The notes under the pieces are model-generated. The model had not been told where the DNA came from. It ran no database searches and saw only the letters and a list, made by a program, of their open reading frames with translations. DNA of 64,000 nt, taken from positions 62,001 to 126,000 of the forward strand of contig NZ_MPKW01000030.1 of NCBI RefSeq assembly GCF_009729415.1, given 5' to 3'. Of this stretch, positions 30,020-38,846 are shown in pieces (within the stretch, counting starts at the first letter, position 1; the number at the start of each line of letters is the position of its first letter). The translations under genes were made by a program, and so were the position numbers. Source of the stretch: Mycolicibacterium sp. CBMA 234. GTDB taxonomy: Bacteria > Actinomycetota > Actinomycetes > Mycobacteriales > Mycobacteriaceae.

Positions 30020-31380
30020 CCGAATTCACCGCCACTGAGCACGGCGCTGCAGCGGCCATCGAAATTCTGCCGGTGCCGGGCCTTCCCGAGTTTCGCCCCG
30101 GCGACGACGTGGCGGCGGCGATCGCCGCCGCCGCGCCCTGGCTCCGCGACGACGACATCCTGGTGGTTACCAGCAAGGTGTTGTCGAAGTCCGAGGGCCG
30201 CATCGTCGCGGCACCGACCGACCCCGACGAACGGGATGCACTGCGGCGCAAGCTGATCAACGACGAGGCCGTGCGGGTGCTGGCTCGCAAGGGCCGCACG
30301 CTGATCACCGAGAACGCCATCGGGCTGGTTCAGGCCGCCGCCGGGGTCGACGGATCCAACGTCAGCGTGGCCGAATTGGCCCTGCTGCCCGTCGACCCGG
30401 ACGGCAGCGCGGCCCGGCTTCGCAGTGGCCTGGCCGAACGACTCGGCGTGACCGTCGCCGTCGTGATCACCGACACCATGGGCCGGGCCTGGCGCAACGG
30501 TCAGATCGACGCCGCCATCGGCGCGGCCGGACTGGCTGTGCTGCACGGATATTCAGGAGCCCAGGACACCCACGGCAACGAGTTGCTGGTGACCGAAGTC
30601 GCAATCGCCGACGAGATCGCCGCGGCCGCCGATCTGGTCAAGGGCAAGCTGACCGGCATCCCGGTGGCTGTGGTGCGCGGGCTGTCACCGCGCGACGACG
30701 GCTCGAACGGGCGGACCCTGGTGCGCGCCGGCCAGGAGGACCTGTTCTGGCTCGGCACCGAAGAAGCACTGGCGTTGGGCCGCAAGCAGGCCCAGCTGAT
30801 GCGCCGTTCGGTGCGCTCGTTCAGCGCCGAGCCAGTCGCGCCGGAACTCATCGAAGACGCCGTCGCCGAAGCGCTCACCGCGCCCGCGCCGCACCACACC
30901 CGCCCGGTCCGATTCGTCTGGGTGCAGGACCACGACACGCGAATCCGCCTGCTGGACCGTATGAAAGCCAAATGGCGCGACGACCTGGCCTCCGATGGGC
31001 GCGCGGCCGAGGCCGTCCACCGGCGCGTGGGCCGCGGCCAGATCCTCTACGACGCACCGGAACTCGTCATCCCGTTCCTCGTTCCCGATGGCGCACACAG
31101 CTATCCGGACCCGGCCCGGACCGCCGCCGAGCACACCATGTTCACCGTCGCGGTGGGCGCCGCGGTGCAGGGCCTGCTGGTGGCCCTGGCGGCCCGGGAC
31201 ATCGGCAGCTGCTGGATCGGTTCGACAATCTTCGCCGGCGACGTCGTGCGCGCCGAGCTCGACCTGCCGGCCGATTGGGAACCGTTGGGCGCCATCGCCA
31301 TCGGCCATCTCCCGGAGACCGACGAGCCTCGCCGGCCACGCGAACCGGTGGCCACCGACGACCTGCTGATCCGCCGGTGA
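30016..31380 (+). CDS. fbiB: Bifunctional F420:gamma-glutamyl ligase/reductase FbiB
   Basis: A 454-residue two-domain protein. The N-terminal CofE-like half (to about 245) adds glutamates to F420-0 using GTP (VVTSKVLSKSEGR, ITDTMGRAWRNGQID). The C-terminal half (from about 255, RRSVRSFSAEPV) is an FMN-binding nitroreductase-fold domain that reduces the precursor and aids tail elongation. Both halves are complete, as in mycobacteria. The start overlaps fbiA, and the stop overlaps a Nudix gene (GTGA). Confidence 0.96.
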   Translation: MTEFTATEHGAAAAIEILPVPGLPEFRPGDDVAAAIAAAAPWLRDDDILVVTSKVLSKSEGRIVAAPTDPDERDALRRKLINDEAVRVLARKGRTLITENAIGLVQAAAGVDGSNVSVAELALLPVDPDGSAARLRSGLAERLGVTVAVVITDTMGRAWRNGQIDAAIGAAGLAVLHGYSGAQDTHGNELLVTEVAIADEIAAAADLVKGKLTGIPVAVVRGLSPRDDGSNGRTLVRAGQEDLFWLGTEEALALGRKQAQLMRRSVRSFSAEPVAPELIEDAVAEALTAPAPHHTRPVRFVWVQDHDTRIRLLDRMKAKWRDDLASDGRAAEAVHRRVGRGQILYDAPELVIPFLVPDGAHSYPDPARTAAEHTMFTVAVGAAVQGLLVALAARDIGSCWIGSTIFAGDVVRAELDLPADWEPLGAIAIGHLPETDEPRRPREPVATDDLLIRR

Positions 31381-31922
31381 GCGACTCCCTGCACGCCTCG
31401 GTACTAGCCGCACTGCGCGAGTGGCCGGCCCCGGACCCCGATCAGGACACCCTGCGCCATGCCGTCGCAGCGTTCGTCGCAGCCCGCCCCGACGCGTGCC
31501 GGCGGGCCTGCGAACCCGGACACATCACGGCGTCCGCGCTGGTGCTCGATCACACCCGTACCCAGGCCCTGCTCACCCTGCACCCCCGATTGGGTCGCTG
31601 GGTGCAGCTTGGCGGCCACTGCGAGGACGTCGACACCGATATCCGGGCTGCGGCGCTACGCGAGGCCACCGAAGAGTCGGGCATCAGCGGTCTGCAGATC
31701 GCGGCGCTGCCGGCAGCGCTGCACGTGCATGCCCTGACGTGTTCGCTGGGCGTGCCGACCCGGCATCTGGACGTGCAGTACCTGGCCGTCGCGCCGGCTG
31801 ATGCCGAAATCCACTGCAGTGACGAATCACTGGATCTGCAGTGGTGGCCCCTGGATGGGCTGCCGGACCCGGACCCCGGCCTGGCCCGGCTCGCCCAGGC
31901 CGCTCAGACGTCCGTGGAGTAA
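31377..31922 (+). CDS. Nudix hydrolase
   Basis: A 181-residue Nudix pyrophosphohydrolase starting at a GTG that overlaps the fbiB stop. The Nudix helix ends in ALREATEESGI and is preceded by LGGHCEDVDTD; this stretch has one more residue than the canonical spacing, as in a GGHC-type actinobacterial and proteobacterial subgroup. The substrate is unknown. Coupling to fbiAB suggests, but does not show, a link with F420 metabolism. Its 3' end overlaps the convergent guanylyltransferase gene by 19 bp. Confidence 0.88.
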   Translation: MSDSLHASVLAALREWPAPDPDQDTLRHAVAAFVAARPDACRRACEPGHITASALVLDHTRTQALLTLHPRLGRWVQLGGHCEDVDTDIRAAALREATEESGISGLQIAALPAALHVHALTCSLGVPTRHLDVQYLAVAPADAEIHCSDESLDLQWWPLDGLPDPDPGLARLAQAAQTSVE

Positions 31923-32995
31923 CGAATTCCGCCGTCCGGGATGGTTACCCCGGGCCACACCCGCGCACCGCGCAGCAGCTCACAGCGGGCGCCGATGTTG
32001 GCGCCGTCACCGATCACGCCGTCGCGAATCAGTGCCCGCGGACCGATCCGGGCGCCAAACCCGATGATGGACCGTTCGATCACCGACCCGGCTTCGATCT
32101 TCACGCCGTCAAAGACCACCGCACCGTCCAGTCGGGCACCCGCGCCGATCTCGGCGCCGCGGCCCACGACCGTGCCGCCGATCAACAGGGCGCCCGGCGC
32201 CACGGCCGCACCCTCGTGCACCAAGCTCTCGCCGCGGTGCCCGTCGAGCACCGGCGACGGCGCAATGCCGCGCACCAAATCCGCTGAGCCACGGACGAAG
32301 TCGTCGGGCGTGCCCATGTCGCGCCAGTAGCTGGCATCGACGAAGCCGCACACCTTGAAACCGTCGGACAGCAGCTTGGGGAACACCTCGCGTTCCACCG
32401 ACACCTCGCGGCCGGTGGGGATCTGGTCGATCACCTCACGCTGGAACAGGTAGCAGCCCGCGTTGATCTGGTCAGTCGGCGGATCCTGGGTCTTCTCCAG
32501 GAACGCCGTCACGACACCGGCGGAATCGGTTGGCACACAACCGAATGCCCGAGGGTCGCTGACGCGCACCAGATGCAGCGTGACATCGGCCTCGCGTTCG
32601 AGGTGGCTGGCCAGCATGGCGCGCAGATCCAGGCCGGAGAGCACGTCACCGTTGAACACCATGGCGGTGGGGTGGCGCAGCTTGGGCGCGACGTTGGCGA
32701 TACCGCCACCGGTGCCCCGGGCCTCATCCTCCACCACGTATTCGATCTCCAGCCCCAGCTTGGAACCGTCGCCGAACTCCTGCTCGAAGACCTCCGCCTT
32801 GTACGAGGTGCCCAGCACCACATGGCGAATACCGGCCGCCGCGATGCGCGCCAGCAGATGGGCCAGGAACGGCACGCCTGCGGTCGGCAACATCGGCTTG
32901 GGCGCCGAAAGGGTCAGCGGGCGCAGGCGGGTGCCCTGCCCACCGACCAAAATGACCGCGTCGACCTCAGCCGGGTTCACCGCGTCGTCACTCAA
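31904..32995 (-). CDS. Mannose-1-phosphate guanylyltransferase (Rv3264c-like)
   Basis: A 363-residue sugar-1-phosphate nucleotidyltransferase making GDP-mannose. The signature VILVGGQGTRLRPLTLSAPKPML opens the protein (split here: GGQGTRLRP then PKPM), with metal-site FNGDVLSG and a C-terminal left-handed beta-helix of hexapeptide repeats (GAEIGAGARL, GARIGPRALI, GANIGARCEL). The TTG at 32995 is preceded by GAGAAGAGGAC. Naming varies (manB, manC, rmlA2), so I give no symbol. It acts after ManA and ManB encoded nearby. Confidence 0.92.
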   Translation of the reverse strand: MSDDAVNPAEVDAVILVGGQGTRLRPLTLSAPKPMLPTAGVPFLAHLLARIAAAGIRHVVLGTSYKAEVFEQEFGDGSKLGLEIEYVVEDEARGTGGGIANVAPKLRHPTAMVFNGDVLSGLDLRAMLASHLEREADVTLHLVRVSDPRAFGCVPTDSAGVVTAFLEKTQDPPTDQINAGCYLFQREVIDQIPTGREVSVEREVFPKLLSDGFKVCGFVDASYWRDMGTPDDFVRGSADLVRGIAPSPVLDGHRGESLVHEGAAVAPGALLIGGTVVGRGAEIGAGARLDGAVVFDGVKIEAGSVIERSIIGFGARIGPRALIRDGVIGDGANIGARCELLRGARVWPGVTIPDGGIRYSTDV

Positions 32996-33051
32996 CTCGC
33001 GTCCTCTTCTCCATGTTCAAGGCCAGGCTTGGCCCGGTCGTCGGAGGTAGC

Positions 33052-33969
33052 CTAGTTTGCCCGACGACGCTTACGCCTGGAATTGCCCACCACGGCACGT
33101 TCGCGCGCAGTCAGCGCCGACTTGATGGTCCACCGCAGCGGCGCCTGCCACCACCGGGCGTGCCGGTCGGCGAGGAAGGTGTAGGTGCTGCGGTGGTGCG
33201 CGGCAAGGTTCCGCGCCGGGTCACGACCGGTGGAATGCCCCTTGTCGTGCAGGATTTCGGCAGTCGGGACGTACACGTTCTGCCAGCCCCCACGCCCCAG
33301 CCGATCCCCCAGATCGACGTCCTCCATGTACATGAAGTATCGCTCGTCGAAACCGCCGATCTGCTGGAAAGCCTTGGTGCGCAACAACAGGCAGGAACCC
33401 GACAGCCAACCCACAGGACGTTCGCTGGGCTCGATCCGGTCCTGCCGGTAGGCCGCCGTCCACGGGTTGGACTTCCAGACCGGACCGACCACCGCATGCA
33501 TACCGCCGCGGACCAGGCTCGGCTGATGCCGGGCGGACGGATAGACCGAGCCGTCGGGGTCCCGGATCAGTGGGCCCACCGCGCCGGCGTCCGGCCACCG
33601 CTGCGCACCCGCGAACAGCTCATCGATGCTGTGCGGCCCCCACTGCACATCCGGATTGACCACCATGAAGAAGTCCGGGTCGACGATGCTGTCCGGCGTA
33701 TCGAGGTAGGCCGCCACCGCACGGTTCACCGCGGTGCCGTACCCGAGATTCCCGCCGGTACGGAACAGCTCGACGTCGGCGTACCGCTCCAGCGCCGCCT
33801 CGGGCGCACCGTCGGTCGATCCGTTGTCGGCCATCACCACCAGCAGCCGGCGATCCGTTGCATGCGCCAGCGTGGCCAGGAAGCGGTCCAGATGCGAGCC
33901 GGGCGAATAGGTCACCGTCACCACGAGCAGCGGGCGGTCCGGAGTCGATCCGGAAGGCTGCTCAGTCAC
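33052..33969 (-). CDS. wbbL: Linker-unit rhamnosyltransferase WbbL
   Basis: A 305-residue GT2 enzyme adding L-rhamnose to GlcNAc-PP-decaprenol, which builds the disaccharide linker between peptidoglycan and arabinogalactan. It shows the GT-A features VVTVTYSPGSHLD, MADNGSTDG, VVNPDV and YMEDVDLGDRLGRGG. The C-terminus is very basic (SRRKRRRAN). The GTG at 33969 has TAACCT 7 nt upstream, a likely leaderless start. In M. tuberculosis rmlD is immediately upstream; it is absent here. Confidence 0.94.
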   Translation of the reverse strand: MTEQPSGSTPDRPLLVVTVTYSPGSHLDRFLATLAHATDRRLLVVMADNGSTDGAPEAALERYADVELFRTGGNLGYGTAVNRAVAAYLDTPDSIVDPDFFMVVNPDVQWGPHSIDELFAGAQRWPDAGAVGPLIRDPDGSVYPSARHQPSLVRGGMHAVVGPVWKSNPWTAAYRQDRIEPSERPVGWLSGSCLLLRTKAFQQIGGFDERYFMYMEDVDLGDRLGRGGWQNVYVPTAEILHDKGHSTGRDPARNLAAHHRSTYTFLADRHARWWQAPLRWTIKSALTARERAVVGNSRRKRRRAN

Positions 33970-33976
33970 GGCCTAG

Positions 33977-33982
33977 AGGTTA
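33977..33982 (-). promoter_or_regulatory. Candidate -10 element for leaderless wbbL
   Basis: TAACCT on the minus strand, 7 nt before the wbbL GTG. Confidence 0.4.
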
Positions 33983-34059
33983 GCGGGCGCATCGTGATAA
34001 CCGCACCAGGGTGTGACCCGCCGAACCGTCGGCTACGGGCCTCGGCAAGCGGTCACCAG

Positions 34060-34065
34060 TAGCCT
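34060..34065 (+). promoter_or_regulatory. Candidate -10 element for leaderless LCP gene
   Basis: TAGCCT, 6 nt before the GTG at 34072. The TAG is an in-frame stop, so no longer start exists. Confidence 0.4.
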
Positions 34066-34071
34066 GTCCTG

Positions 34072-35550
34072 GTGCCAGGTCGTCTGTTCCGCATCATCGC
34101 CGTCGTCATGACGGCGCTCGTGATGGTGGGCACCGGCATGGCCTGGAGCAGCCTGCGTTCGCTGGAATCGGGCATCAACCGCGTCAGTACCGCTGCACTC
34201 GGCGGCGGTGGCGACGACGGCGCCGTCGACATCCTCCTGGTGGGCATGGACAGCCGCACCGACGCGCACGGAAATCCCTTGTCAGAGGAAGAACTTGCGA
34301 CGCTGCGGGCCGGCGACGACGTGTCCACCAACACCGACACCATCATCCTGGTGCGCATCCCCAACAACGGGCGCAGCGCCACCGCCATCTCCATCCCACG
34401 CGACTCCTATGTGCAGGCGCCGGGGCTCGGCAAGACCAAAATCAATGGCGTCTTCGGTCAGGTCAAGCTGGAGAAGATGAAGGAGCTGGTCGAGCAGCGG
34501 GGCGAGGATGCGGCCACGGCCGAGCCGAAAGCCACCGAGGCCGGCCGCGAAGCGCTGATCAAAACCGTGGCCAAGCTCACAGGCGTCACCGTCGACCATT
34601 ACGCCGAAGTCGGATTGCTGGGCTTCGCGCTGATCACCGACGCCCTCGGCGGCGTCAGTGTTTGCCTGAAAGATGCTGTCGACGAACCGCTTTCCGGCGC
34701 CAACTTCCCGGCAGGCTGGCAGAAGCTCAACGGCCCGCAGGCGCTGAGCTTTGTGCGGCAGCGCCATGACCTGCCGCGCGGCGACCTGGACCGGGTAACC
34801 CGCCAGCAGGTCTTCATGGCGTCACTGGCGCACGACATCATCTCCGGACAGACGATGTCCAGCCCGAGCACGCTGAGCCGGCTGCGGCAAGCCGTTCAGC
34901 GGTCCGTGGTGCTCTCCGAGGGTTGGGACCTCATGGATTTCGTCCAGCAGCTGCAGAAGCTGGCGGGCGGCAACGTGGCGTTCGCCACCGTCCCAGTGCT
35001 GGCCGAGGACGGCTGGAGCGACGACGGCACCCAGAGCGTCGTGCGCGTCGATCCGTCACAGGTTCAGCAGTGGGTCTCCGGTCTGCTCAAAGACGCCGCC
35101 GACGGCAACACCGAAAAGGTGGCGTACGCGCCCGGAAGCACCACCGTCGACGTCGTCAACGACAGCGACATCAATGGACTCGCAGCAGCGGTTTCCGAGG
35201 TGCTGACCGGAAAGGGCTTTGTCGCAGGCAAAGTCGACAACAACGAAGCCGACCACGTGACATCAAGCCAGATCCAGGCGGCGAAGTCAGACGACCTCGG
35301 AGCCAAGGCCATCGCCGAGCAACTGGGCAACCTGCCGGTGGTGGAGAACGCGTCCGTACCGGCCGGCGCCGTGCGCGTCGTGCTGGCACACGACTACGCG
35401 GGCCCCGGCTCCGGCCTGGACGGCGGACATCCCACCGCAGACATCACCAATCAATCCGCTTCTGACACTGCCGATTCCGGTACGGCCGCGCCCGTGCCGC
35501 AGTCGCCGGTGATCACCGCGGGCACCACCGATCCGAAATGTGTCGCCTGA
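34072..35550 (+). CDS. LytR-CpsA-Psr family ligase with LytR_C domain
   Basis: A 492-residue membrane-anchored LCP protein, syntenic with Rv3267 (Lcp1), which attaches arabinogalactan to peptidoglycan. One N-terminal transmembrane helix (about 8-25) is followed by the LCP domain with DILLVGMDSRTD, DTIILVRIP, SIPRDSYV, KINGVFGQ and RQRHDLPRGDLDR, including the Asp and Arg residues that hold polyprenyl-pyrophosphate sugars. A LytR_C domain (about 340-440) and a low-complexity tail follow. It is divergent from wbbL, which makes the linker this class of enzyme transfers. Confidence 0.94.
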   Translation: MPGRLFRIIAVVMTALVMVGTGMAWSSLRSLESGINRVSTAALGGGGDDGAVDILLVGMDSRTDAHGNPLSEEELATLRAGDDVSTNTDTIILVRIPNNGRSATAISIPRDSYVQAPGLGKTKINGVFGQVKLEKMKELVEQRGEDAATAEPKATEAGREALIKTVAKLTGVTVDHYAEVGLLGFALITDALGGVSVCLKDAVDEPLSGANFPAGWQKLNGPQALSFVRQRHDLPRGDLDRVTRQQVFMASLAHDIISGQTMSSPSTLSRLRQAVQRSVVLSEGWDLMDFVQQLQKLAGGNVAFATVPVLAEDGWSDDGTQSVVRVDPSQVQQWVSGLLKDAADGNTEKVAYAPGSTTVDVVNDSDINGLAAAVSEVLTGKGFVAGKVDNNEADHVTSSQIQAAKSDDLGAKAIAEQLGNLPVVENASVPAGAVRVVLAHDYAGPGSGLDGGHPTADITNQSASDTADSGTAAPVPQSPVITAGTTDPKCVA

Positions 35551-35552
35551 CC

Positions 35553-36269
35553 ATGACCAATCTCTCCACCGCGATCCTCGACCCGCTGCTGCGTGACGAC
35601 CCCGCCGGGCCGCGCATCACCTACTACGACGACGCCACCGGCGAACGCATCGAACTGTCGACCGTGACCCTGGCCAACTGGGCCGCCAAGACCGCCAACC
35701 TGCTGCGTGACGAACTCGGCGCCGGCCCCGGCAGCCGGGTCGCGGTGCTGCTGCCCGCGCACTGGCAGACCGCGGGCGTGCTGTTCGGTGTCTGGTACAT
35801 CGGTGCGGAAGTAGTTGTCGGCGAACCACTTCCGACTGACTGCGACGTGGCGCTGTGTACCGCCGACCTCATTGATGCAGCCGACGCCACCGGCGCCGGC
35901 GAGGTGGTCGTGCTGTCTCTGGACCCGTTCGGCAAGCCGGTCCCCGGACTGCCCATCGGGGTCACCGACTACGCGACCTCGGTGCGCGTGCACGGCGACC
36001 AGATCGTCCCGGAACGCGCGGCCGGACCCGCGCTGGCCGGCCGGTCCGCCGCCGACGTCCTCGCCGAGGCCCAAAGTGGTGCCGCCACACAGGGTTTCAC
36101 CGCGAACACCCGGCTGTTGTCGACCGCGCCGTGGGGCACCGCCGACGAACTCGTGGCCAACCTGCTGACCGTGTACGCCGGCGGCGCATCCCTGGTGCAG
36201 GTGGCCAACGCCGACGCCGCCGCACTGGACCGGCGCCGCGTGACCGAGAAGGTCACTGCCGACCTTTAA
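35553..36269 (+). CDS. TIGR03089-family protein (Rv3268-like)
   Basis: A 238-residue protein resembling only the N-terminal part of adenylate-forming enzymes (AELGAGPGSRVAVLLPAHWQT-like segment), which is how the TIGR03089 family is described. It lacks the AMP-binding signature, so adenylation is unlikely. The ATG at 35553 follows the LCP stop by 2 bp, as in M. tuberculosis, suggesting co-transcription and perhaps a cell-wall link. The function is unknown. Confidence 0.85.
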   Translation: MTNLSTAILDPLLRDDPAGPRITYYDDATGERIELSTVTLANWAAKTANLLRDELGAGPGSRVAVLLPAHWQTAGVLFGVWYIGAEVVVGEPLPTDCDVALCTADLIDAADATGAGEVVVLSLDPFGKPVPGLPIGVTDYATSVRVHGDQIVPERAAGPALAGRSAADVLAEAQSGAATQGFTANTRLLSTAPWGTADELVANLLTVYAGGASLVQVANADAAALDRRRVTEKVTADL

Positions 36270-36283
36270 ATTGCCGAGCCCGG

Positions 36284-37447
36284 TTACTTGAGCAACGAGC
36301 GGGACATCACGACCCGCTGAATCTGGTTGGTGCCCTCGTAGATCTGGGTGATCTTGGCATCGCGCATCATGCGCTCCACCGGGAAGTCCACGGTGTAGCC
36401 GTACCCGCCGAAGAGCTGCACTGCATTGGTCGTGACCTCCATGGCCACGTCAGAGGCGAAACACTTCGACGCCGACGCCAGGAACTGCAGGTTCGCCTCG
36501 CCGCGCTCGCCGCGGGCGGCCGAGGTGTACACCATCAGGCGGGCGGCTTCGATCTTCATCGCCATGTCGGCGAGCATGAATTGCGTGTTCTGGAAATCAG
36601 CGATCGACTTGCCGAACTGCTTGCGCTCCTTGGTGTAGGCGATCGAGGCGTCCAGCGCGCCCTGAGCGATACCCACCGCCTGCGCACCGATGGTCGGGCG
36701 GGTGTGGTCCAAGGTGGCCAGCGCCGTCTTGAAACCGGTGCCGGGTTCACCGATGATCCGGTCGCCCGGGATCCGGCAGTTCTCGAAGTACAGCTCGGTG
36801 GTGGGCGATCCCTTGATGCCCATCTTGTGTTCCTTGTGCCCGGCGGAGAATCCCTCGTCGTCCTTGTGCACGATGAACGCGGAGATCCCGTTGGCGCCCT
36901 TGTCCGGGTCGGTCACCGCCATCACGGTGTACCAGGTGGAGTATCCGCCGTTGGAGATCCAGCACTTGGTGCCGTTGAGGATCCAGTCGTCGCCATCGGC
37001 GACGGCCCTGGTCCGCATCGCACCCGCATCGCTACCGGCTTCCCGCTCGGACAACGCGTAGGACGCGGTGGCCTCCCCTGCCGCGATCGACGGCAACACC
37101 TGCTGCTTGAGCTCCTCGGAACCACGCATCAGCAGGCCCGTGGTGCCCAGCTTGTTGCAGATCGGGATCAGCGAGGATGACGCGCACACCCGCGCCACCT
37201 CCTCGATCACGATGCACGCGGCGACCGCGTCGGCACCCTGACCGCCGTACTCCTCGGGGATGAACACCGCAGAGAAGCCCGAACCGTCCAGTGCGGCGAG
37301 AGCTTCGTCGGTGTAGCGCGCCTTGGCGTCCACCTCTGCGGCGTAGGGAGCAATCTCCTTCTCGGCCAACGCCCGGATCGCCGCCCTGAGCTCCCGATGC
37401 TCCTCCGGCAGCTGAAACAGATCGAACGACGGGTTACCGGTAGACAT
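36284..37447 (-). CDS. fadE25: Acyl-CoA dehydrogenase FadE25
   Basis: A 387-residue FAD-dependent acyl-CoA dehydrogenase for beta-oxidation or branched-chain catabolism. YALSEREAGSDAG is the FAD/substrate loop, and the catalytic Glu is E371 in QIYEGTNQIQ. AAGGAG lies 8 nt before the ATG. It is convergent with the TIGR03089 gene (14 bp between stops). An inverted repeat lies just upstream. It corresponds to Rv3274c; the exact chain-length preference is not readable. Confidence 0.95.
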   Translation of the reverse strand: MSTGNPSFDLFQLPEEHRELRAAIRALAEKEIAPYAAEVDAKARYTDEALAALDGSGFSAVFIPEEYGGQGADAVAACIVIEEVARVCASSSLIPICNKLGTTGLLMRGSEELKQQVLPSIAAGEATASYALSEREAGSDAGAMRTRAVADGDDWILNGTKCWISNGGYSTWYTVMAVTDPDKGANGISAFIVHKDDEGFSAGHKEHKMGIKGSPTTELYFENCRIPGDRIIGEPGTGFKTALATLDHTRPTIGAQAVGIAQGALDASIAYTKERKQFGKSIADFQNTQFMLADMAMKIEAARLMVYTSAARGERGEANLQFLASASKCFASDVAMEVTTNAVQLFGGYGYTVDFPVERMMRDAKITQIYEGTNQIQRVVMSRSLLK

Positions 37448-37480
37448 TGACGGCTCCTTGCTGCTCGAGGGGCGATGCAG

Positions 37481-37499
37481 GTTACTACTCGCCGGTAAC
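37481..37499. promoter_or_regulatory. Candidate operator upstream of fadE25
   Basis: The inverted repeat GTTAC and GTAAC with a 9-nt spacer, centred about 43 bp before the fadE25 ATG and adjacent to the methyltransferase stop. It is a plausible site for a fatty-acid-responsive repressor; the regulator is not identified. Confidence 0.4.
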
Positions 37500-37500
37500 T

Positions 37501-38325
37501 TTACCGCCCTTGACCCGACACCTTCTGCAGACCACGGACCAGCTCGCGGTAAGTGCGGTGATAGACGGTGCGCAGCGTCTCGCTACGGCGCAGCACGTCA
37601 ACAGCCGTCACGGGGCCGGCGATCACCACCGGATGCCCGGCGAAGACCGAGGTGCTCTGCTGCATCCGAGCCGACCGGTGCACCGCCGACTCCAGTTCGG
37701 CCTGGTAGTAGTCGCAGTACTCCGGCTGGGTGAAGAACACCTTGTTGAACCCGATCGCGAACGGCGCCAACCCGGCTCCGTCGTCCAGGTACTTCAGGGT
37801 GCCCACCGCGACGCCGGGCCAAAACTCGTTGAAGACGTCATCGGCCACCACGATGCCGCCGTCGGCCAGCGTGGCCTCGGCCAGCTGCATGTCGCTGTAG
37901 ACGATCTCCTCGGTGTGCCCGCCGTCGACGCTGAAGAACCGGATAGGCGCGCCGGCCTTTTCCAGCAGCACCTCGGAGGTCAGCTTGGTGGAGTCGCCCT
38001 GGTGGATCACCACGCCGTCCATGGACGACCACACGTCCACGTTGTTGGTGAACTTCGCCAGGTCGCCGGCACCGGAACCGTCGATGTTGAGGTCCTGGTC
38101 GCCGAAAATGTCGATGGCAACAGACTTTTCGTCATCCTGCTGCAGCAAGTCGAAGCCGATGAACAGCTTGCCGTGGTGCACGCCGATCTCGGCGACGCCG
38201 CCGCCGATGGCCCTGGCGCGCTGCGCCTGGTCCAACGCCTCAACGACCAGGAGCACTTCCGGCTCCATAAAACCCGTGACGAACTTGTGGCCGACGCTCC
38301 GGTACCGCGCGAAAGTAGATTTCAT
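37501..38325 (-). CDS. Class I SAM-dependent methyltransferase
   Basis: A 274-residue protein of the Methyltransf_24-like class. The SAM-binding start is VAEIGVHHGKLFIGFDLL, and the acidic loop FFSVDGGHTEEIVYSD and VVADDVFNEFWPG follow. It resembles the macrocin-O-methyltransferase/sugar methyltransferase group, so a glycan or glycolipid acceptor is possible. It is inserted between fadE25 and purE relative to M. tuberculosis and runs in the same direction as both. Confidence 0.8.
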   Translation of the reverse strand: MKSTFARYRSVGHKFVTGFMEPEVLLVVEALDQAQRARAIGGGVAEIGVHHGKLFIGFDLLQQDDEKSVAIDIFGDQDLNIDGSGAGDLAKFTNNVDVWSSMDGVVIHQGDSTKLTSEVLLEKAGAPIRFFSVDGGHTEEIVYSDMQLAEATLADGGIVVADDVFNEFWPGVAVGTLKYLDDGAGLAPFAIGFNKVFFTQPEYCDYYQAELESAVHRSARMQQSTSVFAGHPVVIAGPVTAVDVLRRSETLRTVYHRTYRELVRGLQKVSGQGR

Positions 38326-38336
38326 CGATCGTGAGC

Positions 38337-38846
38337 TTACTTGCCCAGCAACCGATTCCGTAGTGCCTCGTCCTTAGCCAACACCATCTTTTCCAGGTCG
38401 TCCTGAAAGCGCTGCATCCGGTCCCGCAACGCGGCATCGGCCGACCCCAGGATGCGTACCGCCAGCAGGCCCGCGTTGCGCGCGCCGCCGATCGACACCG
38501 TCGCCACCGGCACGCCGGCCGGCATCTGCACGATCGACAGCAACGAGTCCATGCCGTCGAGGCGTGCCAGCGGTACCGGGACGCCGATCACCGGCAGCGG
38601 GGTCGCCGACGCCACCATGCCGGGCAGGTGCGCCGCGCCACCCGCTCCGGCGATGATCACCTCGATGCCACGGCCCGCGGCACCCTTGGCGTAGTCGAGC
38701 ATCCGGCCCGGCGTGCGGTGCGCCGAGACCACACCGACCTCGAACGGGACGTCGAATTCGGCGAGCGCGGTCGCCGCGTCCTCCATCACCGACCAGTCGC
38801 TGTCACTGCCCATGATCAGGCCGACGCGCGGTCCACCGTTAGCCAT
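38337..38846 (-). CDS. purE: N5-carboxyaminoimidazole ribonucleotide mutase PurE
   Basis: A 169-residue class I PurE catalysing N5-CAIR to CAIR in purine synthesis. The conserved GLIMGSDSDW near the start, SAHRTPGRM and AGGAAHLPGMVA are all visible. The ATG at 38846 is chosen over the open-frame limit because it gives the family N-terminus and overlaps the purK stop by 8 bp, the normal coupling. Confidence 0.96.
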   Translation of the reverse strand: MANGGPRVGLIMGSDSDWSVMEDAATALAEFDVPFEVGVVSAHRTPGRMLDYAKGAAGRGIEVIIAGAGGAAHLPGMVASATPLPVIGVPVPLARLDGMDSLLSIVQMPAGVPVATVSIGGARNAGLLAVRILGSADAALRDRMQRFQDDLEKMVLAKDEALRNRLLGK

